Notes under the pieces: generated by a model
The model's input: the letters and a program-made list of their open reading frames with translations, nothing else
Databases searched by the model: none
What the model was told of the DNA's origin: nothing
Source: Pseudomonadota bacterium
GTDB lineage: Bacteria; Pseudomonadota; Gammaproteobacteria; Burkholderiales; Burkholderiaceae_E
DNA length: 64,000 nt
Direction: 5' to 3'
Assembly (NCBI GenBank): GCA_023389055.1
Contig: JAEWFA010000017.1
Location: 1 to 64,000 of the forward strand
In this document: positions 53,210 through 62,618 of the stretch, one piece after another
How the letters are laid out: each line of letters starts with the position of its first letter
Numbering within the stretch: position 1 is the stretch's first letter
Position numbers and translations under genes: made by a program

Positions 53210-56200
53210 ATGACCGAGCCGATCGTCTTCGTCGTGTCCGGAACCGCACAGCCGGTCGACGGCGGTGCGGCGCGCGGCGCGCCACGCGGCGCCGCAGCCG
53301 CGAGGTTGCCCGCCGGATTGACGCGCGGACGACTGAAGCAGTCGGTGCGCGTCGGCGCGCGCCGCTCGACCGGCACCGACATCGCCGTCCGCGCGGTGCC
53401 GGGCGAAGACATCGTCGTGCTGCAGATCGCCGGTGGCCCGGCGCTGATGCTGCACCCGGAGAACGCGCGCGACCTGCTGCGGGCGCAGCAAGGCGATGCA
53501 TCGCGCTCGCTGGCGGACGCGGCGTCGGGCGAAGTGCGCGTCACGACACCGCTGCGATGGCACGGGATGCAGCAGGCGACGACGTCGGCTGCGACGCGCG
53601 GCGCGCTGGGCGACGTCGTGCTGTCGTCGATCGACGTCGTCGGCGGCTGGCTCGTCGACCACGCCGCCGGCATCGCGGCGAGCAAGCTCGTCGAACGGCT
53701 CGACGCGCAGGTCGACGCCGGTGTCTACCGGCTGCAAGCGGGGTCGCTGTCGAGCGTCGCCGAGCGCCCCGACGCTTCGCGGCGTGCCGATGCGCGCGAG
53801 CAGGTCGACGCGGTCGATTCGCCTGCGCTGGTCCTGGTGCACGGAACCTTCACGACCGCCTCGGGCACTTTCGGCAAGCTGTGGAGCGAGCATCCGCAGC
53901 GCGTGCGCGCGTTGCTCGATCGGTATCGCGGTGCGGTCTATGCGTTCGAGCATCCGACGCTGGGCGTGGGTCCGATCGGCAATGCGCTGGCGCTCGCGAA
54001 CGCGTGCGCACCGGGGACCCGGCTGCACCTGGCCACGCACTCGGGCGGCGGACTGGTCGCCGAAGTGCTCGCTCGCGTCTGCTCGGATCCGCAGCAGGCG
54101 ATCGGCCGGCTCGACGCGTTCGCCGGCGCGGCGCTGCAGCCGCAGCGCGAAGACCTGAAGGCGCTCGCGAAGCTCGTCGCCGCGCGCGGCATCCGCGTCG
54201 AGCGGGTCGTTCGCGTGGCGTGCCCGGCGCGCGGCACGCTGCTCGCGTCGCGGCGACTCGACGCGTGGCTTTCGGTGTTCAAGTGGACGCTCGAACTCGC
54301 CGGCGTTCCGGTCGCGCCGGTGCTGGTCGAGTTCCTCGGCGAAGTCGCCGCGCGCCGCACCGATCCGCTGCAGGTCCCGGGGCTGGCCGCGCAGATGCCC
54401 GACAGCGCGCTGATCCGGTGGCTGCACGCCTTCGATGCGCCGATCGCCGGCGACCTGCGCGTCATCTCCGGCGACGTCGAAGGCGATTCGGTCGTCACCT
54501 GGTTGAAGACACTGCTGGCCGACGCCTTCTACTGGACCGACAACGACTTGGTCGTGCAGACGCGCTCGATGTACGGCGGCGCGCCGCGCAGGGACGGCGC
54601 GAGCTTCCTGCTCGACCAGGGCGGCATGGTTTCGCACTTCGGCTATTTCGCCAACGAACGCACCGCCGATGCGTTCACCGCGGCGCTGACGCACGACGCG
54701 CCGCCGGCCGGGTTCCGCACCATCGGGCCGCTGTCGTGGAGCGGAGCGTCGGCGGCAGGCACGCGTTCGGCAAACGCGACGACGCGCGATCCGCAACGAC
54801 CGGCGGTGATCCTGCTGCCCGGCTTGCTCGGTAGCAACCTGAAGGCGGGCGGCAAGCGGCTGTGGCTGGGCACGACCGATTCGCAGGCGCTGCAGCGGCT
54901 CGAATACGGTCCGCAGCGCACGCAGGAAGTGGTCCCCGACGGCGCGGCCGGCGCGATCTACGACGAACTGGCGCAGTTCCTGTCGCGCAGCCACGATGTG
55001 ACGGTGTTCGCCTACGACTGGCGGCGACCGATCGAAGAGGAGGCGCGGCGTCTCGCCGGCGTCGTCGACGAAGCCGTTGCCGAGCGGGTGCGCAGCGCAC
55101 AACCGGTGCGCATCGTCGCGCACTCGACGGGCGGACTGCTCGCGCGAGCGCTGCCGCTCGAGGCGCCGCTCGTCTGGCAGCGGATGATCGCGCACGCGGC
55201 TGCGCGCGTACTGCTGCTGGGAACGCCGAACGGCGGGCTATGGGCGCCGATGCAGATGCTGTCGGGCGACGAGACGCTCGGCAATGCGCTGACCGCGCTC
55301 GCGGCGCCGTTCCACGAAGACGCGGTGCGCCGGATGATCGCGCGGTGCCCCGGGGTCCTGCAGCTGCAGAGCGCGTTGCTCGACCAGACGCTGGGGCTCG
55401 ATCGCGAGTCGACGTGGCGCAGGCTCGCCGACGAAGACCTGGCGCGTCTGCGCGTACACGATCCGTGGCACGCCGATCCGCTGCAATCGGCCGTCTACGA
55501 ATGGGGCGTGCCGCGGCAGGACGTGCTCGACCAGGCGGTCGCATTGCGCAGGCGCCTGGATGCGCAGCGCGACAACGACCTGCCGGCATGGCGCGACCGG
55601 ATCGCGATCGTCGTCGGGCGCGCGCGTTTCACGCCCGACGGCTTCGAGATCGGGCACAACGGCATCGTCTATCGGAACGTGGCCGACGCGGGCGACGGCC
55701 GGGTCACGCACGACAGCGCGCGCCTGCCCGGAGTGCCGACGTGGCAGCTCGACTGCGATCACGGACGCCTTCCCGGCGAAGAAGCGGCATTCGCCGCGTA
55801 CCTCGACCTGCTCGAAAGGGGTGACACCGGCCGGGCGATCCTGCATCGCTTTAAGGACGACGCGTCGACGCGCATCGTTGCGCGAGAGCAGGCGCGCTCG
55901 TGTTCGCGACCGTCGCGCACGCGCACGCCCAGCGTGCCGCCCGAGCACGCGCGCCAGGCGCTGGCCGGATCGGCGCCGACCACGGCGCCCGCGGTGCCCA
56001 CGTCGAGTGCCGGCAGCTCGCTTCGCGTGCGGATCGTCAACGGCGACCTGTCGTTCATGCGCCTTCCGATCCTGATCGGCCACTACCGCTCGATGCGACT
56101 CACCGGAAGCGAAGCGGTGGCGAATCGGCTGATCGGCGGCGCGATGGAGCGCTCGCTGAAGGTCGATCTGTATCCCGACTGGCCCGGGGCGCACCAGATC

Positions 56201-58897
56201 TTCGTCAACACGCACGCTGCACCCGACAATCCGTGGCAGTTGCCCCGGCCCGAGGCGGCGATCATCGTGGGCCTCGGAGAAGAAGGAAAGCTGCTCGAGG
56301 CCGATCTCACGAGAACGATCTGTCAGGCGGTGATCGCCTGGGCGCAACACATCGGCGAGCGCACCGAAGGCGCGCCCGCGCGGATCGAACTGGGCTCGAC
56401 GCTGATCGGCAGCGGCGGTGCAGGCATCGATGCCGGCCAGTCGGCGCGCCTGATCGCGCAAGGCGTGCGAATGGCCAACGAGCGGCTCGCCGACGGCGGT
56501 TGGCCGCGCGTCACCGACCTGCACCTGATCGAGCTGTATCTCGACCGCGCGAGCGATGCATGGCGCGCGCTGCAGGTGCAGGCCACTGCCGAGCCCGGGC
56601 ACTACGTCGTCCTGCCGACGATCCAGCCGGGAGCCGGATCGCTGCTGCGCTTCCTCGATTCGGGCTATCGCGGCACCGACTACGACCTGATCACCGTGCT
56701 GACGCAGACAGGTGCGAACGGCGAGAGCGCGATCGCGTACCGGCTCGATACGCGTCGCGCACGCACCGAAATCCGCGCGCAGCAGACGCAGGCGCCGCTG
56801 CTGCGCGAGCTCGTCGCGCACGCATCGAACGACCGCAGTTGCGACCCGCAGATCGGCCGTACGCTGTTCCGGCTGCTGGTGCCGATGGAGATGGAACCTT
56901 TCCTCGCCGGCACAACGGAGATGCTGCTCGAGGTCGACGCCGGAACGGCCGGCATTCCATGGGAGATCCTCGACGCCGACGGGCGCGGCGGCGGCGACCC
57001 GCGCCCCTGGGCGATTCGCACCCGGCTGCTGCGCAAGCTTCGAACGGCCGAATTCCGCCCGGCAGTGGTCGACGCGAATACCGATGCGCAGGTGCTCGTG
57101 ATCGGCGAGCCGCTGTGCGACGCCACGCGGTACGCGCGGCTCGACGGCGCACGCAGCGAGGCGCGCTGCGTCGTCGAGCGACTCGGCGCGCCGAATGCGC
57201 TCGACGCCGGCGCCGTGCAGGCGCTGATCGCCGACGACGACGTGCAGCCGAGCGGTGCCGACGCGCGCACGGTGGTCAACACGCTGTTGTCGCGCGACTG
57301 GCGGGTCGTGCACATCGCCGGCCACGGCGAGCCGGCAACCGACACCGATCCGCGCGGCGTCGTGCTGTCCAACGGAACGTTCCTGGGGCCGCGCGAGATC
57401 CACAACATGCGCGTGGTGCCGGAACTCGTGTTCGTGAACTGCTGCCATCTCGCCGCCCGCAGCGCGCAGCAGTTGCTCACCGACGAGCGCGTCGACGGCT
57501 ACGACCGCGCGCGCTTCGCGTGCGGCATCGCCGAGGAGTTGATCCGCATCGGCGTGCGCTGCGTGATCGCAGCGGGCTGGGCCGTCGAGGACCGTCCGGC
57601 GCAGGTATTCGCGACGACGTTCTACGACGCGTTGCTGCAGGGACGCCGCTTCATGGATGCGGTCGCCGCGGCGCGCGAGGCCGCATGGAACGAAGGCGGC
57701 AACACCTGGGCGGCGTACCAGTGCTACGGCGACCCCGACTGGACGCTGCTTCGCGGCGATGCACAGCGCGGACCGCCGGAACTCGCGCAGGAATTCGCCG
57801 GCGTCGCTTCGCCGATGGCGCTGGTGCTGGCACTGCAATCGCTGGCGGTGGGTAGCAAGTTCCAGAAGATTCCCGCGGAGCCGCAGGCTGCGCGGATCCG
57901 CCATCTCGAGTCGCGCTTCGCGCTTCCCTGGGGCGCGATCGGGTCGGTGGCCGAAGCCTTCGGCGCCGCGTGGGCCGCTGCCGGCACGCTGGCGAACGCG
58001 CTGCCGTGGTATGAGCGCGCGATCGCGGCAAACGACGGCAGCGCGACGATCAAGGCGGCCGAGCAGGTCGGCAGCCTGCGCGCGCGCCTGGCCTGGGACG
58101 GCGTCGAGCGCGCGCAGGTGACGCGCGATGCGCTCGAGCGCGCACTCGATTCCGCGCCAGCGAAAGCGCGCGCAGCACTGCGGCGAAAGATCGCGTCGGC
58201 AACGCGCGAACTGCGGAAAGTCGCGATCGAATCACGCGCGCCGCTCACCGCCGCCGTCGAACTGCTCGAGCGGCTGGTCGCGCTGCAGCCGTCGATGGAG
58301 CGCGAGACGCTGTGCGGCTCCGCGTTCAAGCGAAAGGCGATGGCCGAGGCCGCCGCGGAGTGCCCGGAAGCCGAAGCCGAAGCGATCGCGAAAATGAAGG
58401 AGCACTACGAGCGCGCCGAGACGCTCGGGCACGCAGCGAAATTGCCCGACGTCTACTACCCGGCGCTCAACCGGATGGCCGCCGAGGTCGCGGTGGAGGC
58501 CGCGCGACCCGGATGGCAGGGCTTCGATGCAACGGCCGTCGCAGCAGTGCGCGAGAGCCTGGCGTCGAAGGCGCGCGACGATCCCGATTTCTGGTGCGTC
58601 GCCGGGCTCACCGATCTGCGTGTCTATGAAGCGCTCGGGCAGCGAAGGCTCGCCGCCGAGCGCCAGGCGATCGAAGGCGAGTACGACGACCTGTATCGGC
58701 GGGTGAATGCCCCGTCGATGTGGGCGTCGATCCAGGACCAGATGCGCTTCGTGCTGCTGCGCTATGCGCAGCGCGCAGCGAGCGACGAATCGCAGGCGGC
58801 GCTCGGCCTGCTCGAATGGCTCGAGTCGCTTCCGCTGGACGGCGCCCAGGGTACCGCCGCGGCCGACGACCCGGCCGCTGCAAGCGCAGGCGAATGA
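53210..58897 (+). CDS. Giant hydrolase-CHAT fusion protein
   Basis: An 1895-residue protein, with modules in order. (1) Residues 1-200, beta-rich lead. (2) An alpha/beta hydrolase at about 205-450 (LVLVHGTFTTASGTF, nucleophile S278 in THSGGGLVAE). (3) A second, LCAT-like hydrolase at about 530-870 (VILLPGLLGSNLKAGGKRLW, S639 in VAHSTGGLLAR, His in DCDHGRLPG). (4) A CHAT-associated domain at about 940-1280 (VNGDLSFMRLPILIGHY). (5) A CHAT protease at about 1285-1540, with His1372 in HIAGHGE and Cys1412 in FVNCCHLAA. (6) A helical TPR-like C-terminus. No signal peptide. The SLOG gene overlaps its stop by 4 bases. All catalytic pairs look intact. Confidence 0.83.
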   Translation: MTEPIVFVVSGTAQPVDGGAARGAPRGAAAARLPAGLTRGRLKQSVRVGARRSTGTDIAVRAVPGEDIVVLQIAGGPALMLHPENARDLLRAQQGDASRSLADAASGEVRVTTPLRWHGMQQATTSAATRGALGDVVLSSIDVVGGWLVDHAAGIAASKLVERLDAQVDAGVYRLQAGSLSSVAERPDASRRADAREQVDAVDSPALVLVHGTFTTASGTFGKLWSEHPQRVRALLDRYRGAVYAFEHPTLGVGPIGNALALANACAPGTRLHLATHSGGGLVAEVLARVCSDPQQAIGRLDAFAGAALQPQREDLKALAKLVAARGIRVERVVRVACPARGTLLASRRLDAWLSVFKWTLELAGVPVAPVLVEFLGEVAARRTDPLQVPGLAAQMPDSALIRWLHAFDAPIAGDLRVISGDVEGDSVVTWLKTLLADAFYWTDNDLVVQTRSMYGGAPRRDGASFLLDQGGMVSHFGYFANERTADAFTAALTHDAPPAGFRTIGPLSWSGASAAGTRSANATTRDPQRPAVILLPGLLGSNLKAGGKRLWLGTTDSQALQRLEYGPQRTQEVVPDGAAGAIYDELAQFLSRSHDVTVFAYDWRRPIEEEARRLAGVVDEAVAERVRSAQPVRIVAHSTGGLLARALPLEAPLVWQRMIAHAAARVLLLGTPNGGLWAPMQMLSGDETLGNALTALAAPFHEDAVRRMIARCPGVLQLQSALLDQTLGLDRESTWRRLADEDLARLRVHDPWHADPLQSAVYEWGVPRQDVLDQAVALRRRLDAQRDNDLPAWRDRIAIVVGRARFTPDGFEIGHNGIVYRNVADAGDGRVTHDSARLPGVPTWQLDCDHGRLPGEEAAFAAYLDLLERGDTGRAILHRFKDDASTRIVAREQARSCSRPSRTRTPSVPPEHARQALAGSAPTTAPAVPTSSAGSSLRVRIVNGDLSFMRLPILIGHYRSMRLTGSEAVANRLIGGAMERSLKVDLYPDWPGAHQIFVNTHAAPDNPWQLPRPEAAIIVGLGEEGKLLEADLTRTICQAVIAWAQHIGERTEGAPARIELGSTLIGSGGAGIDAGQSARLIAQGVRMANERLADGGWPRVTDLHLIELYLDRASDAWRALQVQATAEPGHYVVLPTIQPGAGSLLRFLDSGYRGTDYDLITVLTQTGANGESAIAYRLDTRRARTEIRAQQTQAPLLRELVAHASNDRSCDPQIGRTLFRLLVPMEMEPFLAGTTEMLLEVDAGTAGIPWEILDADGRGGGDPRPWAIRTRLLRKLRTAEFRPAVVDANTDAQVLVIGEPLCDATRYARLDGARSEARCVVERLGAPNALDAGAVQALIADDDVQPSGADARTVVNTLLSRDWRVVHIAGHGEPATDTDPRGVVLSNGTFLGPREIHNMRVVPELVFVNCCHLAARSAQQLLTDERVDGYDRARFACGIAEELIRIGVRCVIAAGWAVEDRPAQVFATTFYDALLQGRRFMDAVAAAREAAWNEGGNTWAAYQCYGDPDWTLLRGDAQRGPPELAQEFAGVASPMALVLALQSLAVGSKFQKIPAEPQAARIRHLESRFALPWGAIGSVAEAFGAAWAAAGTLANALPWYERAIAANDGSATIKAAEQVGSLRARLAWDGVERAQVTRDALERALDSAPAKARAALRRKIASATRELRKVAIESRAPLTAAVELLERLVALQPSMERETLCGSAFKRKAMAEAAAECPEAEAEAIAKMKEHYERAETLGHAAKLPDVYYPALNRMAAEVAVEAARPGWQGFDATAVAAVRESLASKARDDPDFWCVAGLTDLRVYEALGQRRLAAERQAIEGEYDDLYRRVNAPSMWASIQDQMRFVLLRYAQRAASDESQAALGLLEWLESLPLDGAQGTAAADDPAAASAGE

Positions 58898-59505
58898 ACG
58901 CCGAAGCGTCCGCGGCATCCGATCCGGGCGGCATGCTCTCGCCGAACCGGGTGCTGCTGTTCTCGGGCCATCGGGTCGACGCGCCCGGTCGCGCGAAGCC
59001 GCGTTTCCCGGCAACGCAGGTGGATCGTGCGGCGCAGGCCATCGCCTCGGCGCTCGATTCGATCGGTGCAGCGCCCGGCGATCTCGCGCTCACGCAGGGA
59101 GCCGCCGGCGGGGATCTGCTGTTCGCCGAAGCGTGCCACGCACGCGGCGTGCGCGTGCGCCTGATGCTGCCGATGCCCGAGCCGCGCTTCGTCGCTCAAT
59201 CGATCCTGCCCTCGGCCGACGGCGTCCACTGGCTCGACCGATGGCGCGCGCTGCGCGAGAAGTTGCTCGACGCGCCGCAGGTGATGCCCGACGCGCCCGA
59301 ACCCGCGCCGCCCGCCAATGCATTCGCGCGCTGCAATCTCTGGATGCTCGAGACGGCGCTCGCCTACGGCGCGTCGCGGCTCGTCTTCCTGTGTCTGTGG
59401 AACGGCGCGGACGGCGACGGCCCCGGAGGCACGGCGCAGATGGTGGAGGCCGTACGCCGACGCGCCGGTCGCGTGCACTGGATCGATACGAGAGCGCTGT
59501 GGTAG
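58894..59505 (+). CDS. SLOG-like nucleotide-binding protein
   Basis: A 203-residue Rossmann-like protein. VLLFSGHRVDAPGR and LALTQGAAGGDLLFAEACHA follow the glycine-rich layout of the SLOG (DprA/LOG-like) superfamily. Later strands VRVRLMLPMPEP and RLVFLCLWNGADGDGPGGTA complete the fold. SLOG domains bind nucleotides or cleave nucleotide derivatives; ThsA of Thoeris uses one to sense the TIR product. Here it lies between the CHAT protein and the second TIR gene, overlapping both (4 and 7 bases). A sensing or regulating role is inferred. Confidence 0.7.
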   Translation: MNAEASAASDPGGMLSPNRVLLFSGHRVDAPGRAKPRFPATQVDRAAQAIASALDSIGAAPGDLALTQGAAGGDLLFAEACHARGVRVRLMLPMPEPRFVAQSILPSADGVHWLDRWRALREKLLDAPQVMPDAPEPAPPANAFARCNLWMLETALAYGASRLVFLCLWNGADGDGPGGTAQMVEAVRRRAGRVHWIDTRALW

Positions 59506-61073
59506 AGCGCTGCGACGTCTTCATCAGCTACGCGCGCGGCAATCGAGCCACCGCCGAACGCGTTGCCGCCGCACTCGAGCGCGAGGGGATCCGGGTCTGG
59601 TGGGATCGCGATCTTCCGGCGGGCAGCGAATTCTCGTCGGTCATCGAAACGCGGCTCGAAGAAGCGAAGGTGGTCGTCGCGCTGTGGTCGCACGAGTCGG
59701 TGCGTTCGGCTTTCGTGCGCGACGAGTCGGCGCGAGCACTGCGCGCCGGAAAACTTCTTCCGCTGCGCATCGACGACGTCGAACTGCCGCTGGGCTTCGG
59801 CCAGATCCACACGCTCGACCTGATCGACTGGAGCGGTGAAACGCGAGATACGGCATTCGCCGCGGTGCTCGGCGAAGTCCGCCGCATGCAGGGCCGCAGC
59901 GTCGCGCCCGCGCCGACGCGTGCGCTCCCGCGGCGATGGAAGCCGCAGCGCTTCGCCACGGCGATCGTGCTGGCGCTCGGGCTCGCGCTGCTCGGCTGGG
60001 GCGCGTCGACGCAGTGGGAACGCCGGCAGGCGGACGAGCACTTCCGTGCCGGGATCGCATATCAGCACGCGAAGGAGCCCGAACTGGAAAGTGCGCGCAA
60101 CGAATTCCTCACCGCGCTCGAACACCGCAGCGGACACGCGCGTGCCCGCTTCTACCTGGCGCGCATCTACGTGCTGCAGGACGAACCCACTGCGGCGCTC
60201 GAAGCCTACCGACTCGCGCTGGCGTCCGACGAGTCGCCGCTCGACAGCGCGCAACGCAACGAGGCCACCCGCCAGGTCGCGGCGTTGTCGATCGACCCTA
60301 CCGAAGTCGCGCCGGTGGCACGCGCCGTTTCGCCGAGCGTGGCGCGCGCCGAGGAGCCGCCGCGCACGCCGCCGCACAGCGAACCGCCCGACGCGATGCG
60401 CAAGGCGCTCGCCGAACAGGTAGACGAGATGTTCGGCGAGAACCGCGAACGCCGGATCACCGCGACGACGTCGCTCGTCGTCGATCCCGAGGCGATCTCC
60501 GACGCGGTGCCGTTGGCCGTGGCGAAAGCGCTCGACGTGCTGCGTGCCGGCGCCGCCGCCCCGGGCGACGCGTCGGGGATCGTCAACACGCTGGTGCTGC
60601 TGCAAACCGCGCTGCCGGGCACGCTGCAGTCGCACCGGGCGCAGATCGTCGAACTGCTCGCTGCGACGCGCAGTTCGGGCGAGACGACGCGCGCGCATGC
60701 CGCGCGCGTTCGCGAGCTGCTCGAGCTCGCCGCGACGCGTAGAGCCGTGACATTCATCCAGATCGCCAACGAGGCGCAGCGGCCGATCGCAACGGCGCTC
60801 GCAGCCCGCTTCGAGCGTTTCGGCTACGACTCGCCGGGGATCGAACTGGTGGGCAATCGCGCACCCTCGCGCATCGAGTTGCGCGTACAGGGGAAAAGCG
60901 ATCGCGGCTTCGCGCGCTGGCTCGAACGTGTGGTCGGCGAGATCGCCGACCGCGCGCCGGCGGTCGTCACGTTGCGCAACGCGAGCCCCAAGGTCGACAC
61001 GTACGAGATCTGGCTCGACCGGGCGCTGTGCGCACCGGGCGGCCGGATGCTTCCGGCCTGCAGCGCGGCGTGA
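59499..61073 (+). CDS. TIR-domain protein with membrane helix and TPR-like periplasmic part
   Basis: A 524-residue protein starting at a GTG inside the SLOG gene. TIR at 1-135: CDVFISYARGNRATAERVAA, IRVWWDRDLPAGSEFSSV, and FVRDESARAL where E76 aligns with E73 of the first TIR. Trp of that motif is Phe here. A helix at about 152-172 (ATAIVLALGLALLGWG) is followed by a TPR-like region (LESARNEFLTALEHR, RFYLARIYVLQDEPTAALEAY) and a C-terminal domain (VTFIQIANEAQRPIATALAA, RIELRVQGKSDRGFARWLER) reminiscent of LytR-C or SPOR folds. Topology puts the TIR inside and the rest outside the inner membrane. Confidence 0.82.
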   Translation: MVERCDVFISYARGNRATAERVAAALEREGIRVWWDRDLPAGSEFSSVIETRLEEAKVVVALWSHESVRSAFVRDESARALRAGKLLPLRIDDVELPLGFGQIHTLDLIDWSGETRDTAFAAVLGEVRRMQGRSVAPAPTRALPRRWKPQRFATAIVLALGLALLGWGASTQWERRQADEHFRAGIAYQHAKEPELESARNEFLTALEHRSGHARARFYLARIYVLQDEPTAALEAYRLALASDESPLDSAQRNEATRQVAALSIDPTEVAPVARAVSPSVARAEEPPRTPPHSEPPDAMRKALAEQVDEMFGENRERRITATTSLVVDPEAISDAVPLAVAKALDVLRAGAAAPGDASGIVNTLVLLQTALPGTLQSHRAQIVELLAATRSSGETTRAHAARVRELLELAATRRAVTFIQIANEAQRPIATALAARFERFGYDSPGIELVGNRAPSRIELRVQGKSDRGFARWLERVVGEIADRAPAVVTLRNASPKVDTYEIWLDRALCAPGGRMLPACSAA

Positions 61074-61121
61074 GCGTCGCCGCGCCCCGTCGTCCAACGC
61101 TCGACGCAGAAGGAGAACACG

Positions 61122-62024
61122 ATGGCCACGAAAGCCCACGCATCGACCTCGAAACCCCGCGGCCGTTCGCTGCATCTCGGACTGAATTCGGTCGACGCCG
61201 ACGCGTACAGCGGCTGGAGCGGGCCGCTGGCTGCCTGCGAGTTCGACGCCAACGACATGGCCGCCATCGCGCGCGCGCAGGGACTCGAACCCACCGTACT
61301 GCTCACCAGCGCGGCCACGCGCGCGAAGCTGCTCGACGGAATCCGCGCAGCAGCGAAAACGCTGCGCAAGTCGGACTTCTTCTTTCTCAGCTACTCGGGC
61401 CACGGCGGTCAGGTTCCCGACGTCACCGGCGACGAGTTCGACAAACGCGACGAGACCTGGTGCCTGTACGACGGGCAACTGATCGACGACGAGCTGTACT
61501 TCGAACTCAGCCGCTTCGCCGCAGGCGTGCGCATCCTCGTCGTCTCCGACAGTTGCCACAGCGGCACCGTCGTGCGCGCGCCGTTGCAGCCGGTCACCGT
61601 GCCCGGACAGCGGCCGAAGCTGATGCCGGATTCCGTAGGAATGCGCGTCTACCGCGAGCACCGCGAGTTCTACGACCAGCTGCAGCGCGACGTCGCGTCG
61701 GCCGCCGGCGCGCCGATCCTCGATCCCGACGCAGCGCTTGCGCAGGTCGCGGTCAGCGGACGGCGCACGTCGCTCGTCCATCGATTCGCGCCGCAGCTGA
61801 TCCTGATATCGGGGTGCCAGGACAACCAGACGTCGATGGACGGCGACCACAACGGGGCGTTCACCGAGCAGCTGCTGCGCGTGTGGAACAACGGCGCGTT
61901 CCGCGGCAACTACGCGAACCTGCACGCGCGCGTGCGGGCGAACCTGCCGCCGACGCAATCGCCGAACCTGTTCACGCTCGGCGCGGCCGGAGCATTTCTC
62001 GCGCAGCAGCCGTTCACGCTATGA
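61122..62024 (+). CDS. Metacaspase (caspase-family C14 peptidase)
   Basis: A 300-residue caspase-fold protease. [20 protein letters not shown] is the family start. The catalytic dyad is His94 in [11 protein letters not shown] and Cys145 in [11 protein letters not shown]. The C-terminal p10-like part has [16 protein letters not shown] and [11 protein letters not shown]. No signal peptide. GAAGGAG lies before the ATG, 48 bases after the second TIR gene. Type-I-like metacaspases cleave after Arg or Lys. In this operon it is the likely executioner, perhaps released by a TIR-made signal; that is inference. Confidence 0.9.
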   Translation: MATKAHASTSKPRGRSLHLGLNSVDADAYSGWSGPLAACEFDANDMAAIARAQGLEPTVLLTSAATRAKLLDGIRAAAKTLRKSDFFFLSYSGHGGQVPDVTGDEFDKRDETWCLYDGQLIDDELYFELSRFAAGVRILVVSDSCHSGTVVRAPLQPVTVPGQRPKLMPDSVGMRVYREHREFYDQLQRDVASAAGAPILDPDAALAQVAVSGRRTSLVHRFAPQLILISGCQDNQTSMDGDHNGAFTEQLLRVWNNGAFRGNYANLHARVRANLPPTQSPNLFTLGAAGAFLAQQPFTL

Positions 62025-62060
62025 GTCGTCGGATCACGTATCCGCGCCGCCCGTTCGGTC

Positions 62061-62066
62061 TATAAT
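62061..62066 (+). promoter_or_regulatory. Candidate -10 of the antitoxin-toxin operon
   Basis: A perfect TATAAT stands in an otherwise GC-rich stretch, 22 bases before the first ATG of the antitoxin gene. No good -35 lies 16-18 bases upstream. The AT-rich TATAATGAATACCCAAAT block may also be the autorepression operator. Confidence 0.45.
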
Positions 62067-62087
62067 GAATACCCAAATGGTCCGGAG

Positions 62088-62618
62088 ATGATGATGACGA
62101 TGGAACATGCCGCCGAGCGGCGACCTCCCGCGCGAGCCCGCTCCGCTGTCGACCGGAAATCTGCCGTCAAGAGCCTCATCGCCGGCAAGAACACCTCGTA
62201 CCCGGACATCTCCGACTTCGACCTCATCGAGCGCATCGGGATCGTGAAAAAGGGCCTGCCGGCGCGACTGCTGACGAGATTGGCCGATGACATGAATGTG
62301 TCTCGTGAGCGCCTCTATGCGTGGTTGGGCATCCCTCGCACGACCGCGAATCGCAAGGTGAAAGACGACGAGATCCTGAGCCAGGACGAGAGCGAGCGAG
62401 TTCTCGGCATTGCCAGCCTGGTGGGTCAGGTCCAGAGGATCGTTCGCGAGTCGGGCGGCCCCCGGGACTTCGATGCCGCCAGGTGGACCGCCGATTGGCT
62501 CGAGGAGGCGAACGCCGCGCTGGGCGGGCGAACCCCGGGCGAGTTCATGGACACGTCCGACGGACGCACGCTCGTATCGGGTCTGGTGGCCCGGATGCAG
62601 TCAGGCGCGTACGCGTGA
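62088..62618 (+). CDS. Xre/MbcA/ParS-type antitoxin (DUF2384)
   Basis: A 176-residue protein. A charged N-terminus is followed by an Xre-like helix-turn-helix (GLPARLLTRLADDMNVSRER, YAWLGIPRTTANRK) and the C-terminal toxin-binding domain (LSQDESERVLGIASLVGQV, FMDTSDGRTLVSGLVARM). This is the partner layout of RES toxins. Several in-frame ATGs lie at the start (62088, 62091, 62097). The stop overlaps the toxin GTG by 4 bases. Confidence 0.88.
   Translation: MMMTMEHAAERRPPARARSAVDRKSAVKSLIAGKNTSYPDISDFDLIERIGIVKKGLPARLLTRLADDMNVSRERLYAWLGIPRTTANRKVKDDEILSQDESERVLGIASLVGQVQRIVRESGGPRDFDAARWTADWLEEANAALGGRTPGEFMDTSDGRTLVSGLVARMQSGAYA

Noticed and set aside
62041..62066. Full sigma-70 promoter with a -35 before TATAAT
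   Set aside because: No hexamer resembling TTGACA lies 16-18 bases upstream, so only the -10 is reported.
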